Positions 25,285-34,473 are shown, numbered from the stretch's first letter. The stretch: 64,000 bases of DNA from Chelatococcus reniformis (GCF_014640075.1 NZ_BMGG01000010.1:1-64000), one strand, 5' to 3'. The notes: generated from the letters alone by a model not told the origin. Numbers and translations are program-made.

Positions 25285-26352
25285 ATGCTTCCGTCCAACT
25301 TTAGTCAGTTAACCAGGGTCCCGGCCACCACCGTGCGAACGCCCAGGGAGCAAACGCCTGCAATGCGCGACAATTGGCGTGAGAGCTGGCCGCCAGCGGC
25401 GGCAAGGCCCATGATCAACCGCTTCAAGCCGTTGCTGCTTCCCTCCATGCTGCGGCCGGCGCCGCGGGCCGGGGCGCCGATTCGACTGCTGCCCGGGCTC
25501 ATTCCACTGCCGAATCGGCTGCCGGACCAAGGGGGGCTCGACCCCTGCCTCGGGCGGCTCGGGTCGCTCGAGGTGCGGCTGGCCACCAGCAGGAAGGAGA
25601 TCAAGCGAGCCCAGCGGCTGCGCTATCGGGTCTTCTACGAGGAGTTGTCGGCGCTGCCGAACGCGGCCTCGATGCTGGCGCGGCGCGACATGGATGATTT
25701 CGATCCGATCTGCGACCACCTGCTGGTGCTGGACCACGCCGCCGATCGCACGCCGTTCGCTCCGCGCAAGCCCAAGGTGGTCGGCACCTATCGGCTGCTC
25801 CGTCAGGAGGCCGCCGACCGCAACTTCGGCTTCTACACCACGGGTGAGTTCGACCTGCAGCCGCTGCTCGACCGTCACCGCGGCCTGCGCTTCCTGGAAC
25901 TCGGCCGCTCCTGCGTGCTGAAGCCCTACCGCAACAAGCGCACCGTCGAGCTGCTGTGGCGTGGGGTGTGGACCTACGTCCTGCATCACCGCATCGACGC
26001 CATGTTCGGCTGCGCCAGCCTGGAGGGCACCGATCCGGCGGCGCTCGCTTTGCAGCTCAGCTTTCTGCACCACTATGCGCGGGCGCCCGAGCCCTGGCGC
26101 ATGAGCGCGCTGGGCGACCGCTACGTGGCGATGGATCGGCTGCCCAAGGAGGCGATCAGCATGAAGCTGGCGATGCAGTCGCTGCCGCCGCTGATCAAGG
26201 GCTATCTGAGGCTCGGCGCCAGCTTCGGCGACGGCGCGGTCATCGACCGCCAGTTCGGCACCACCGACGTGGCCGTCGTCCTGCCGGTATCGGCGATCAG
26301 TCAGCGCTACATCAACCACTTCGGGCCGTCGGCCAACCGTCACGCGGCGTAG
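25285..26352 (+). CDS. OlsB-like GNAT N-acyltransferase (ornithine lipid synthesis)
   Basis: The protein resembles OlsB, which transfers a 3-hydroxyacyl chain from acyl-carrier protein to ornithine to make lyso-ornithine lipid. Family segments are RLATSRKEIKRAQRLRYRVFYEE, DDFDPICDHLLVLD, VVGTYRLLR and FLELGRSCVLKPYR. At 355 residues from ATG 25285 it is longer than usual OlsB (about 300); ATG 25363 or ATG 25411 would give 329 or 313 residues and may be correct. No OlsA partner is next to it. Its TAG stop begins the palindromic sequence TAGAGCATG. Confidence 0.75.
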   Translation: MLPSNFSQLTRVPATTVRTPREQTPAMRDNWRESWPPAAARPMINRFKPLLLPSMLRPAPRAGAPIRLLPGLIPLPNRLPDQGGLDPCLGRLGSLEVRLATSRKEIKRAQRLRYRVFYEELSALPNAASMLARRDMDDFDPICDHLLVLDHAADRTPFAPRKPKVVGTYRLLRQEAADRNFGFYTTGEFDLQPLLDRHRGLRFLELGRSCVLKPYRNKRTVELLWRGVWTYVLHHRIDAMFGCASLEGTDPAALALQLSFLHHYARAPEPWRMSALGDRYVAMDRLPKEAISMKLAMQSLPPLIKGYLRLGASFGDGAVIDRQFGTTDVAVVLPVSAISQRYINHFGPSANRHAA

Positions 26353-26400
26353 AGCATGGTCTCAAGGAGCGGATGGCGCTCTGCGGATGCGTTCATGCTC
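26350..26400. repeat. palindromic sequence at the olsB-like stop codon
   Basis: TAGAGCATG starts at 26350 (the stop codon), and CATGCTC at 26394-26400 is the inverse of GAGCATG (26352-26358). The TAGAGCAT edge equals that of the family B element at 41351. The interior differs, so membership of the same family is tentative. Confidence 0.4.
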
Positions 26401-26497
26401 AAAACATGGGTCCAGAGCTGGATGATGATTCAACGAGACATCATCCCGCTTCAAGGCAAGTCGGGTCGGCGCTGAGCCTTGCACCGGCGAGGCGGCG

Positions 26498-27385
26498 TCA
26501 GCGGCCCTCGCCCGCCGTGGCGAGCGCGTCCAGCCCCTCGCGGTAGGTGGGATAGGCGAGGGCGACCTTGAGGTCGCGGCGCAGGCGCCGGTTCGACACA
26601 CGCTTGTTCTCACCCCAGAAGCTGCGCGCCATCGGCGTCAGATCCGCTTCGGCGAACGGCACCTCCGGCGGCGCCGACATTCCGAGCAGGCCGGCCGCAT
26701 AGGCGATGACGTCCTGCGGCGGGCCGGGCTCGTCGTCGGTGACGTTCCAGACGGCGCTGGCCACCTCGCCGTCCCAGGCAGCGGTGATCGCGGCGGCGAT
26801 GTCGCGCACGTGGATGCGGTTGAACACCTGGCCGTCCTTCACCAGGCGCTGGGCCCTGCCGTCGCGCAGCTTGACCAGCGCGTTGCGGCCCGGCCCGTAG
26901 ATGCCGGCCAGGCGAAAGACCTGAACGGACCTTCCCGTGGCGGCGCCCAGCGCCAGCCACTGCCGCTCCACTTCGACCCGGCGAGCGTTGCGGGGGCTGG
27001 TGGGGGCCAGCGCGGCGTCCTCATCGATCCAGGCCCCCCCATGATCGCCGTAGACGCCAACCGTCGAGAGATAGGCGATCTGCTTGAGGCGCGGCGCCGT
27101 CGAGATGGCGTCGGCATAGAAGCGCAGCACCGGGTCCCCCGCCTGATCCGGCGGTGCCGACACCAGCAGGAGGTCGGCCGCGGCGAGGTCCCGGCCGATG
27201 GCGGGATCGAAGCGCGTCGCCGCGTCGCTGCCGTCGAACAGGTGGACGTCGTCTGCCGGCCGGCCGGTATGCCCCGCCCGGGCGGCGGATCGCACCGTCC
27301 CGGCGATACGGTCGAACGAGGCGCGGGCGTGGGCCGCGTAGGCTTGAGCGGTGTAGCCGAGGCCGAAGACGAAGAGCTGGGTCAT
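26498..27385 (-). CDS. NAD(P)-dependent epimerase/dehydratase-like (YeeZ-type SDR)
   Basis: The 295-residue protein begins MTQLFVFGLGYTAQAYA, a Rossmann start lacking the strict GxxGxxG, and has LLLVSAPPDQAGDP, IAYLSTVGVYGDHGG (the Ser/Tyr region of extended SDRs) and VFRLAGIYGPGRNAL. This is the pattern of YeeZ/'SDR family' proteins often called nucleoside-diphosphate-sugar epimerase-like; no substrate is known. It is transcribed towards the olsB-like gene and follows queG in the same direction after about 115 bases. Confidence 0.8.
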   Translation of the reverse strand: MTQLFVFGLGYTAQAYAAHARASFDRIAGTVRSAARAGHTGRPADDVHLFDGSDAATRFDPAIGRDLAAADLLLVSAPPDQAGDPVLRFYADAISTAPRLKQIAYLSTVGVYGDHGGAWIDEDAALAPTSPRNARRVEVERQWLALGAATGRSVQVFRLAGIYGPGRNALVKLRDGRAQRLVKDGQVFNRIHVRDIAAAITAAWDGEVASAVWNVTDDEPGPPQDVIAYAAGLLGMSAPPEVPFAEADLTPMARSFWGENKRVSNRRLRRDLKVALAYPTYREGLDALATAGEGR

Positions 27386-27500
27386 GCGTGGCGATCAATC
27401 CTGGAGCCTTCGGCGCCTTACCCAGGCGCGATCCCCGTCCATCTGCCAAGAAATACCGGGCAAGAACAGTTCCGCCGCCGCCAGCTGGCCTGCGGCGAGG

Positions 27501-28625
27501 TCAAGCCCGCTCATGGCGCGGCTCGGGACAATCCGCGACCGCGTCCCACTCGGCCCGCACCGACGCGTCGGCCTCGGTTCCCCGGCGGGCGGTCGCCGCC
27601 GCGGCGACGGCCGCGCCCGGCGCCAGGCGCCCGAAGGCCCACACCGCCGCGCCCCTGACCAGAGGGGAGGGGTCATCGAGCAGCCGGCCCACGGCGGCCA
27701 GCAGCCCGGCGCTGCCTGAGTTCCCGGCCGCGATCAGCACGTTGCGCAGGAAGCGGTCGCGGCCGGTGCGCCTGATCGGCGTGCCCGCGAAGCGAAGGCG
27801 GAAGGCCGCCTCGTCGAGGCCGAGGAGTTCTTCGAGCGGCGGGGCGTCGAGGTCTGACCGCGCGGCGAGCTTGGCGTCGCGGCCGTCCTGCGCGAACTTG
27901 TTCCAGGGGCACACGGCCAGACAATCGTCGCAGCCGAAGATGCGGTTGCCGATGGCGGACCGGAAGGCGGGCGGGATCGGCCCCGCGTGCTCGATGGTGA
28001 GGTAGGAGATGCAACGCCGGGCGTCGATCTGGTAGGGGGCCGGGAAGGCCTGCGTCGGGCAGGCGTCGAGGCAGCGGCGGCAGGTGCCGCAATGGTCGCC
28101 CTCGCGCTCGTCGGGCGGCAATTCGGCCTCGCAGAGGATCACGCCGAGGAACAGCCAGTTGCCGAACTCGCGTGAGACGAGCACCGTGTGCTTGCCCTGC
28201 CAGCCGAGGCCGGCCGCGGCGGCGAGGGGCTTTTCCATGAGCGGCGCGGTGTCGACGAACACCTTCACGTCGGCCCCGCTCTTGGCCGCCAGCAGGCCGG
28301 CGACCTGCTTCAGGCGGCCCTTCATCACCGCGTGGTAGTCGCGCCCGCGCGCGTAGACGGAGAGGGTGGCGCTGAGGGGATCGGCGAGGCTGGCCAGAGG
28401 ATCGCGCTCGGGGCCGTAGTTGAGGCCGAGCACCACGGCGGACCGGGCCTTGTCCCACATGGCTTTGGGGCTCGCCCGCCGCTCGGCGGTGTCGGCCATC
28501 CAGCTCATGGTGCCGTGGTGACCGGCAGCGAGCCAGGCCGCCAGCCGTGGCCCGGCCTCCGGAATGGCGTCGGCGGGCGCGACGCGCACCACATCGAAGC
28601 CCTGCTCGTGGGCGCGCGCCTGCAC
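27501..28625 (-). CDS. queG: QueG, epoxyqueuosine reductase
   Basis: QueG reduces epoxyqueuosine to queuosine in tRNA using cobalamin and two 4Fe-4S clusters. Cluster motifs are complete: CGTCRRCLDACP, then CISYLTIEHAG and CDDCLAVCPWNKF. The substrate/B12 region YARGRDYHAVMKGRLKQVA is present. The start is uncertain: GTG 28625 gives 374 residues but drops part of the first helix. The frame is open upstream with only a CTG at 28652 overlapping the GST stop. Dependence on B12 links it functionally to the cob cluster. Confidence 0.9.
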   Translation of the reverse strand: MQARAHEQGFDVVRVAPADAIPEAGPRLAAWLAAGHHGTMSWMADTAERRASPKAMWDKARSAVVLGLNYGPERDPLASLADPLSATLSVYARGRDYHAVMKGRLKQVAGLLAAKSGADVKVFVDTAPLMEKPLAAAAGLGWQGKHTVLVSREFGNWLFLGVILCEAELPPDEREGDHCGTCRRCLDACPTQAFPAPYQIDARRCISYLTIEHAGPIPPAFRSAIGNRIFGCDDCLAVCPWNKFAQDGRDAKLAARSDLDAPPLEELLGLDEAAFRLRFAGTPIRRTGRDRFLRNVLIAAGNSGSAGLLAAVGRLLDDPSPLVRGAAVWAFGRLAPGAAVAAAATARRGTEADASVRAEWDAVADCPEPRHERA

Positions 28626-28648
28626 GGCGCGCTTCAGCGCTGCGCCGT

Positions 28649-29341
28649 TCAGAAGTCCAGGTCGGCGTAGATCGCCGCCGGCGCCATGCCGGGGACCGTG
28701 TCCTGCAGCAGCGGCCGGAACGACGGCCTCGACTTCACCCGCGCGTACCATGCCTTCGCCGCTTCGTCTTCGCTCCAGGGGACGTCGCCGAGATAGTCGA
28801 CGCAGGACAGGTGCGCCGCCGCCGCCAAGTCCGCATACGTCAGCGTCTCCCCCGCCAGGCAGTGACGCCGCCCGAGCAGAAAGCCGATGTAGCGCAAATG
28901 ATAGCGCACGTTGGTGCGGGCCGCACGGATGGTGTTCATGTCCGGAGGGCCGCCGCCCAGATCCGCTGCCATGAAGCGCTTGTAGATCTTCTCGGTGACG
29001 AGGTAGCTCGACACCTCGTCGAAGAATTTGCCGTTGAACCAATCGAGCAGCCGACGGACCTCGACGCGCCCCGCTACATCGTCGGGCAGCAGGCGGTTCC
29101 TGCCGAGCGCCAGCCCCCGCGTCTCGTCGAGATATTCGCAGATGGGGCCCGGGCCGGGAACGACGAAGTCCTGCTCGTCCACCAGCACAGGGGTCGCACC
29201 TGCCGGATTGAGGGCCAGGAACTCCGGCCGACGCTCCCAGGCGCGCACCTCGGTCAGTTGCGCGTCGCTACCCATCTCGCCCAGGGCGAGCCGGATGAAG
29301 CGGGAATGGGGACAAAGCGGGTGGTGGTGAAGCGTCGCCAT
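28649..29341 (-). CDS. glutathione S-transferase family protein
   Basis: The 230-residue protein has a thioredoxin-fold N-terminal domain (MATLHHHPLCPHSRFIRLALGEMG, with Cys-Pro-His-Ser at the active-site position), the GSH-binding cis-Pro loop AGATPVLVDEQDFVVPGPGPICEYLDE, and an all-helical C-terminal domain with TYADLAAAAHLSCVDYLGD. It probably conjugates or reduces an unknown substrate in the cytoplasm. Its stop overlaps the extreme 5' end of the queG frame, so the two may be co-transcribed. Confidence 0.85.
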   Translation of the reverse strand: MATLHHHPLCPHSRFIRLALGEMGSDAQLTEVRAWERRPEFLALNPAGATPVLVDEQDFVVPGPGPICEYLDETRGLALGRNRLLPDDVAGRVEVRRLLDWFNGKFFDEVSSYLVTEKIYKRFMAADLGGGPPDMNTIRAARTNVRYHLRYIGFLLGRRHCLAGETLTYADLAAAAHLSCVDYLGDVPWSEDEAAKAWYARVKSRPSFRPLLQDTVPGMAPAAIYADLDF

Positions 29342-29805
29342 GCGGGCCGGGCTGGACTACGTCCATGCGGACGGACCCACAGGGCCCATCGGCATCAACG
29401 CCATCAAATCCAAGGGATGGGAGCACGATGTGGTCAATGAGCCGTTAATCGTCTTCTGCGCATCGCGATCGGGGTCGGGGGTGGCACGCAGCCGGTGGGC
29501 TGGCCCGTCGCGATGTGCAGGACGGGCGTCAGAAGCGTGCGCGGCCCGTATAGGCCCGCAATGCCTCGCCGACAACCGAATTTGCGGCCGGCAGACCTGC
29601 GCCGGCCGCAGCCGCGGTGAAGCGCCGCGCCCCGCCGGGGGCCGCTCCGCGCGCATGATTCTCCGCCGCGGGGTGATCCTTCGGCTGGTGCTAACCATGC
29701 GTTGATCTCTGCTTCGGTAGGAGTAGAAGGCGTGGGCCCTTCCACGCGCGCGCCCAAGCCCACCGGCGTGACCCGGCCCAGGCACAGGCGCTCCGGAGCC
29801 TCTCG
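29342..29805. other. divergent intergenic region, GST/uppP
   Basis: This stretch separates divergent GST and uppP starts and should hold both promoters. I see no recognised gene, repeat family or strong -35/-10 pair. A purine-rich TAGGAGTAGAAGG stretch at 29719-29731 lies too far (about 75 bases) from the uppP start to be its ribosome site. GC-rich open frames are shadows. Confidence 0.4.
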
Positions 29806-30609
29806 ATGAACCTGTCCGACGCATTCGAGGCGATGGTCCTCGGCCTGGTCGAGGGCCTGACCGAGTTCCTGCCGGTCTCGTCTACCGGCCACCTGCTGCT
29901 GCTCGGTCACTTCATGGGCTTCGAGTCCAACGGCAAGACCTTCGAGGTGTTGATCCAGCTCGGCGCCATCCTCGCCATCCTGTCGGTCTACGCCAGCAAG
30001 ATCATCGCCATCCTGACGGCGTTGCCGCACGATCCTGCGGCCCGCCGCTTCGTCCTCGGCGTCCTCGTCGCCTTCCTGCCGGCCGCGCTGCTCGGCGCGC
30101 TGCTGCACGGGTTCATCAAGACCGTGCTGTTCAATCCCTGGGTGGTGTGCGTGGCGCTGATCGTCGGCGGCCTGGTGCTGATGATCATCGACAACCTCGA
30201 CCTGGAGAAGAAGCACGATGACGCCCTGCACTTCCCGTTGCCCATGTACCTGGGCATCGGCGTGGTGCAGTGCCTGGCCATGATTCCCGGCGTGTCGCGA
30301 TCCGGCGCCACCATCGTCGGCGCCATGCTGATGGGCGCGAGCAAGCGCTCGGCGGCGGAGTTCTCGTTCTGGCTCGCCATGCCGACGATGACCGGCGCCT
30401 TCGCCTATGACCTGTTGAAGAGCTACAAGGACCTGAGCCTGCACGACGGCGCGCTGATCGGTATCGGCTTCGTCATGGCGTTCATCTCGGGCCTGGTGGT
30501 GGTGCGCACGCTGCTCGACTTCATCTCCCGCCATGGCTTCGGCATCTTCGCCTGGTGGCGGATCGTGGTTGGCGCGGCCGGCCTCGCGGGGCTGCTGGTC
30601 TTCGGATGA
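29806..30609 (+). CDS. uppP: UppP/BacA, undecaprenyl-diphosphatase
   Basis: The 267-residue integral membrane enzyme dephosphorylates undecaprenyl diphosphate to recycle the cell-wall lipid carrier, and confers bacitracin tolerance. Both family signatures are visible: [20 protein letters not shown] (about residues 11-30) and [17 protein letters not shown] (about 163-180), with several hydrophobic helices. Start ATG 29806. It is convergent with nth, whose 3' end lies 12 bases away. Confidence 0.95.
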   Translation: MNLSDAFEAMVLGLVEGLTEFLPVSSTGHLLLLGHFMGFESNGKTFEVLIQLGAILAILSVYASKIIAILTALPHDPAARRFVLGVLVAFLPAALLGALLHGFIKTVLFNPWVVCVALIVGGLVLMIIDNLDLEKKHDDALHFPLPMYLGIGVVQCLAMIPGVSRSGATIVGAMLMGASKRSAAEFSFWLAMPTMTGAFAYDLLKSYKDLSLHDGALIGIGFVMAFISGLVVVRTLLDFISRHGFGIFAWWRIVVGAAGLAGLLVFG

Positions 30610-30621
30610 GGCGGGCCCCGG

Positions 30622-31419
30622 TCACCGCGCGGGCGCGCGGCCCTCGCCCGGCGGCGGCGTCTTCGGCGTGAAGCGGCAGATGTCGTCGATCAGGCAACGC
30701 CAGCAGTCAGGCTTGCGTGCCTTGCAGATGTAGCGTCCGTGCAGGATGAGCCAGTGGTGAGCGTGCAGTTTGTAGCTCGTCGGCACCACGGCCTCCAGTC
30801 CGAGCTCGACCGCCAACGGCGTGCGGCCCGGCGCCAGCGGAATCCGGTTCGAAACGCGAAAGAGATGCGTATCGACGGCGATGGTCGCTTCGCCGAACGC
30901 GATGTTCAGCACCACGTTCGCGGTCTTTCGGCCGACCCCGGGAAGCTCCTCCAGCGCCTCGCGCGATCGCGGCACCTTGCCGCCGTGCGCGGCGAGCAGG
31001 CGTTGCGAGAGCGCAATCAGATTGCGCGCCTTGCCGCGGTAGAGGCCGATCGTCTTGATCAGGTCCCGCACCCGCTCCTCGCCCAGGGCGACCATCCTGG
31101 CCGGCGTGTCGGCGAGCGCAAACAGCGCAGGCGTCGCCTTGTTGACGCCGGCGTCGGTCGCCTGCGCCGACAGCACCACCGCGACCAGCAGCGTGAACGC
31201 GTTGATGTAGTGCAGTTCACCCACGGGCTCGGGGTTAGCGGCGGCAAAGCGCCGGAACACCTCCTCGATCTCCGCCGGCGCGAGAGCCGCGGTACGACCG
31301 GCGGGGGCGGGGACGGCCTTGGTGTCGGCGGACGCCCTGCGGCCCCGCCTTGGGCCCTTCGCGGCGACCGCCGCGGCTGCCGCCATTTTCCGCAGGCCAG
31401 GGGACTTTTTTACCGTCAT
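30622..31419 (-). CDS. nth: Nth, endonuclease III
   Basis: This is a DNA glycosylase/AP lyase of base-excision repair that removes oxidised pyrimidines. The helix-hairpin-helix LPGVGRKTANVVLN carries the catalytic Lys, the catalytic Asp is in IAVDTHLFRVSNR, and the 4Fe-4S loop is CKARKPDCWRCLIDDIC (Cys-X6-Cys-X2-Cys-X5-Cys). At 265 residues it has a basic N-terminal extension (about 45 residues) beyond the roughly 211-residue core. Start ATG 31419 is only 12 bases from the divergent DUF2244 start. Confidence 0.95.
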   Translation of the reverse strand: MTVKKSPGLRKMAAAAAVAAKGPRRGRRASADTKAVPAPAGRTAALAPAEIEEVFRRFAAANPEPVGELHYINAFTLLVAVVLSAQATDAGVNKATPALFALADTPARMVALGEERVRDLIKTIGLYRGKARNLIALSQRLLAAHGGKVPRSREALEELPGVGRKTANVVLNIAFGEATIAVDTHLFRVSNRIPLAPGRTPLAVELGLEAVVPTSYKLHAHHWLILHGRYICKARKPDCWRCLIDDICRFTPKTPPPGEGRAPAR

Positions 31420-31431
31420 CGGAGCGTTATG

Positions 31432-31944
31432 ATGAACGCCATGTCGAGCCGCAAGCAGGAAGCCGGCGAGGACGAGCGTGTCTTCGCCGCGACCATCACG
31501 CCGCATCGCTCGCTCGGAGCCAACGCCTTCCGGCTGGTGATGGGCCTGATGCTGCTGGCGAGCGTGGTGTCGAGCCTGCCCTTCGTCATCATGGGGGCGT
31601 GGCCGGTGGCCGGCTTCTTCGGCCTCGACGTGCTGGCGCTCTATATCGCCTTCCGGGTGAGCTTCCACCGCTCCCGCGCCTTCGAGGAGGTGATCCTGAC
31701 GCGTGTGCAACTGCTGTTGCGCAAGGTGTCGCCCAAGGGCACGGCTGCCGAATGGCGCTTCAACCCGGTGTGGACGCGGCTCGACCGCGCCAACGACCCC
31801 GAGTTCGGCCTGCTGCGCCTGGCGGTCGTCTCGCGCGGCGAGCGCGTGCCCATCGCGCAAGCGCTGTCGGCAGGTGAGCGCGAGAGCTTTGCCGACGCCC
31901 TTGGACAGGCGCTGGCCCAGGCCAGGCGTGGCGAAATCCGATAG
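31432..31944 (+). CDS. DUF2244 membrane protein
   Basis: The 170-residue protein matches DUF2244: FAATITPHRSLGANAFRLVMGLM, two transmembrane helices (about 33-75), and then a cytoplasmic beta-rich part with WRFNPVWTRL. DUF2244 proteins are widespread in Alphaproteobacteria; the function is unknown. ATG 31432 was chosen for its 7-base distance from GGAG (31421-31424); ATG 31429 or 31441 are possible. It is divergent from nth with almost no spacer. Confidence 0.8.
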   Translation: MNAMSSRKQEAGEDERVFAATITPHRSLGANAFRLVMGLMLLASVVSSLPFVIMGAWPVAGFFGLDVLALYIAFRVSFHRSRAFEEVILTRVQLLLRKVSPKGTAAEWRFNPVWTRLDRANDPEFGLLRLAVVSRGERVPIAQALSAGERESFADALGQALAQARRGEIR

Positions 31945-32058
31945 CGCTTTGCCAGTGGCTTGGATGAAGCGGCGCGTCAGTCAGCTCCGCGGCCGCGTGC
32001 GGCCGCCCTCCCCACCTTTCTCATCGCGCGCGTTGCGCCGCGCTGACCCGACACCACG

Positions 32059-32745
32059 ATGGAGCCTACCCCAACCATGACCATGAACGTCTCGGCGGCC
32101 GTCGCCGCCCGCATCTCCATCCGCGCCTTCAAGCCCGATCCGGTGCCCGCAGCGTTGGTCCGTGAGATCCTGGTGGCCGCTTCCCATGCGCCGTCGGGAG
32201 GCAATCTTCAGCCTTGGCGCGTCTGCGCGCTGGCAGGCGAGCCGTTGGCCCAGCTGAAGCGGCAGGCGGTGGCGAACCCCGCCGGCGAAGAGCCCGAATA
32301 CGACGTCTACCCGCCCAACCTGTGGGACCCGCTGCGCACGCGGCGGTTCGAGTGCGGCGAGGACCTCTACGCCACCATCAATATTCCGCGAGAGGACAAG
32401 CCGGCGCGCCTGCGCCAGCTCGCCCGCAACGGCGAGCTGTTCGGCGCGCCGGTCGGCCTGTTCTTCTGCCTCGACCGTCGCGTGGGGCCGCCCCAGTGGG
32501 GCGACGTGGGCATGTATATGCAGACGGTGATGCTGCTCGCCGTCGAGCGCGGCCTCGACACCTGCGCCCAGGAATATTGGGCGCGCTATCCCAAGACCGT
32601 CGCGGCGGCGATCGGCCTGCCGGACGATCACATGGTGTTTTCCGGCATGGCCCTGGGCTACCGCGACAAGAGCGCGCCGATCAACACGCTGCGCACGCGG
32701 CGCGACGGCTTCGAGGTCTGGGGCGAATTGCGCGGCTTCGACTGA
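32059..32745 (+). CDS. nitroreductase family protein
   Basis: The 228-residue FMN-dependent oxidoreductase-like protein has ARISIRAFKPDPVP, HAPSGGNLQPWRV (FMN phosphate/NAD(P)H site), GDVGMYMQTVMLLAVERGLDTCAQEYW, and MALGYRDKSAPINTLRTRR, the standard NfnB-type core. It probably reduces quinones or nitroaromatics; the physiological substrate is unknown. ATG 32059, 32077 and 32083 are all possible starts. Convergent with the enoyl-CoA hydratase gene, with a palindrome-rich 105-base gap between them. Confidence 0.85.
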   Translation: MEPTPTMTMNVSAAVAARISIRAFKPDPVPAALVREILVAASHAPSGGNLQPWRVCALAGEPLAQLKRQAVANPAGEEPEYDVYPPNLWDPLRTRRFECGEDLYATINIPREDKPARLRQLARNGELFGAPVGLFFCLDRRVGPPQWGDVGMYMQTVMLLAVERGLDTCAQEYWARYPKTVAAAIGLPDDHMVFSGMALGYRDKSAPINTLRTRRDGFEVWGELRGFD

Positions 32746-32816
32746 CCTCGGTCGAGCCTCGATCGGGCTCGGTCCCTCGATCGAGGCCCAGGTCATGGTA
32801 TCTGAACGCTTCTCCG

Positions 32817-32838
32817 CGATCGGGTGGTTTCACCCGAT
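32817..32838. repeat. palindromic element, family C (GATCGGGTG stem)
   Basis: GATCGGGTG (32817-32825) pairs with CACCCGATC (32830-32838) around GTTT. It lies between convergent genes. Similar GGGTGG/CCACCC stems occur at 36637-36660, 42411-42444 and 55118-55146. Confidence 0.75.
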
Positions 32839-32850
32839 CGACAGACGCGC

Positions 32851-33747
32851 TTATCCGGGCTGGCCGAGGCGGCGTATTTCCTCGCGCGCGTCGTCGCCCT
32901 CGGGAATCGGCCGCCCGCTGTCGCGCCATTCGATTGCCGCCTTGAAGCCGTGGCTCTGCGCGTAGCGCCGAAACCAGAGCCCCTCCGGGTTGTGGCGCGT
33001 GATGCCGTCGAAGAGGGTGGCGATCGTCTGGGTCTGCTCCAGCCCCATGGTCTGCATGACCTGGTTGACCACCATCTTGTGCATGGCGAGGTGGCTGCGC
33101 GGCACACCCGCGATGCGCGCGGCGAGCTTCATGGCGGTGCCGTCGAGCTCTTGCGCGGGGACCGACAGGTTGATGAGCCCCCACTCGGCCGCGGTGCGGC
33201 CGTCGATGATATCGCCGGTGAACATCAGTTGCTTGGCGCGCACCGGCCCGAGCTTGAAGGTCCACATGGCGGTCGTCGGGCATCCCCAGACGCGGGTCGG
33301 CATGTAGCCGATCCGGGCATCGTCTGCCATGACGACGAGATCGCAGCACAGGGCGATGTCGCTTCCGCCCGCGACCGCAGCGCCATGGATCTTGGCGATG
33401 GTGGGCTTGGGGCATCGCCACAGGCTCATGAAGTCGTCGGTGTTGCGCTTCATCGTGGAGAAGTCGACCATCGGATCCCACGGAAAGCTCTCCTGCTGGC
33501 AGGGATGGTCGATCATCTGTTCCGCAGACGCATTGAGATCGTAGCCGCCGCAGAACCCCTTGCCGGCCCCCTCGACGACGATGACGTGGATGTCGTCGTT
33601 GTCCTGAGCCCACTCGACGGCCTGTCGAATTTCGCGCGGCATGGCGTCGGTGATCGCGTTCATGCGCTCGGGCCGGTTCAAGGTGAGACGCGCGACCCGC
33701 GCGTTGGCGGTGTCGGGGGCGATCGTCAGGGTCGAAAAGTTCGGCAT
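32851..33747 (-). CDS. enoyl-CoA hydratase/isomerase family protein
   Basis: The 298-residue crotonase-fold protein shows [30 protein letters not shown] (oxyanion loop), [32 protein letters not shown] and [14 protein letters not shown]. At the positions of the two catalytic glutamates of true hydratases I see Gly-Ser-Asp and Pro-Thr-Arg segments, so the reaction may not be hydration. ATG 33747 has GGGAGG upstream. It is divergent from a TetR gene with a symmetric operator between them, so its expression is probably repressed until an acyl-CoA or related ligand is present. Confidence 0.83.
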   Translation of the reverse strand: MPNFSTLTIAPDTANARVARLTLNRPERMNAITDAMPREIRQAVEWAQDNDDIHVIVVEGAGKGFCGGYDLNASAEQMIDHPCQQESFPWDPMVDFSTMKRNTDDFMSLWRCPKPTIAKIHGAAVAGGSDIALCCDLVVMADDARIGYMPTRVWGCPTTAMWTFKLGPVRAKQLMFTGDIIDGRTAAEWGLINLSVPAQELDGTAMKLAARIAGVPRSHLAMHKMVVNQVMQTMGLEQTQTIATLFDGITRHNPEGLWFRRYAQSHGFKAAIEWRDSGRPIPEGDDAREEIRRLGQPG

Positions 33748-33771
33748 GGGTTCCTCCCGCGTGAGATTGTC

Positions 33772-33818
33772 AGTCAGCGTTGACGGTAGCCCTCCGAAGG
33801 GTACAGTCAACGCTGACT
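33772..33818. promoter_or_regulatory. inverted-repeat operator between TetR and enoyl-CoA hydratase genes
   Basis: AGTCAGCGTTGAC (33772-33784) and its exact inverse GTCAACGCTGACT (33806-33818) flank a 21-base centre. Each arm is also a partial dyad (GTCA-GCGT-TGAC). This lies 16-25 bases from both start codons, as expected for a TetR operator controlling both genes. Confidence 0.8.
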
Positions 33819-33834
33819 GTCATGGAGGCGTCTG

Positions 33835-34473
33835 GTGGAGCCGAAGCGGAAGGCAGTCGGAGGCCAAGAGGTTGGCGGTTCGAGCGTCGTGCGCGAACGG
33901 CTCCTGGGTGCCGCGGTCGATTGCCTGATCGATCTTGGCGTCGCCGGCACGACGACGCTCGCGGTGCAGCGGCGGGCGCAGGTGAGCAGGGGCGCGTTGC
34001 TGCACTATTTTCCAAGCCGCGCCGCGTTGCTCGCCGCAAGCGTGACCGAGCTCGTGCGCCGCAACGAGCAAGCGGTCGCGCTGTCCCTCGCCCAGTTGGC
34101 CAAGCCGAAGGACCGGCTGGAGGCGGCCGTGAACGCGCTCGCCTTTGCCGCGCGGCAGCCCGCCTATCTCGCCGAGCTCGAGCTTTGGGCGGTGGCGCGG
34201 ACCGATGCCGCGCTCAAGCATACGCTGATCTTGGCGGAGCGCACGGCACGGCGCGACATCGAGCGGGTTTCGGCCGAACTGTTCGGCATGTGGGCGGAGG
34301 CCGAGGCGTATACCGAAATGATCGCCCTGACGCAGCACTTCATGCGGGGGCTGGCCATTTCGGAGAATCTCGGCAGCTCGCCAGCGCGCCGCAAGCGCCT
34401 CATCGCCGCCTGGACGCAGGCCATGCGGCTGATGCTCGGGCGGCGCGCCGGGGCAAGTCGCGCAACGGGATGA
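33835..34473 (+). CDS. TetR family transcriptional regulator
   Basis: The 212-residue protein has an N-terminal TetR helix-turn-helix (RERLLGAAVDCLIDLGVAGTTTLAVQRRAQVSRGALLHYFPSRAALLAAS) and a variable all-helical ligand-binding region. GTG 33835 has GGAGG at 33824-33828. Divergence from the enoyl-CoA hydratase gene and the dyad between them indicate that it represses that gene and itself. The ligand is unknown; acyl-CoA thioesters are common effectors in such pairs. Confidence 0.9.
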   Translation: MEPKRKAVGGQEVGGSSVVRERLLGAAVDCLIDLGVAGTTTLAVQRRAQVSRGALLHYFPSRAALLAASVTELVRRNEQAVALSLAQLAKPKDRLEAAVNALAFAARQPAYLAELELWAVARTDAALKHTLILAERTARRDIERVSAELFGMWAEAEAYTEMIALTQHFMRGLAISENLGSSPARRKRLIAAWTQAMRLMLGRRAGASRATG

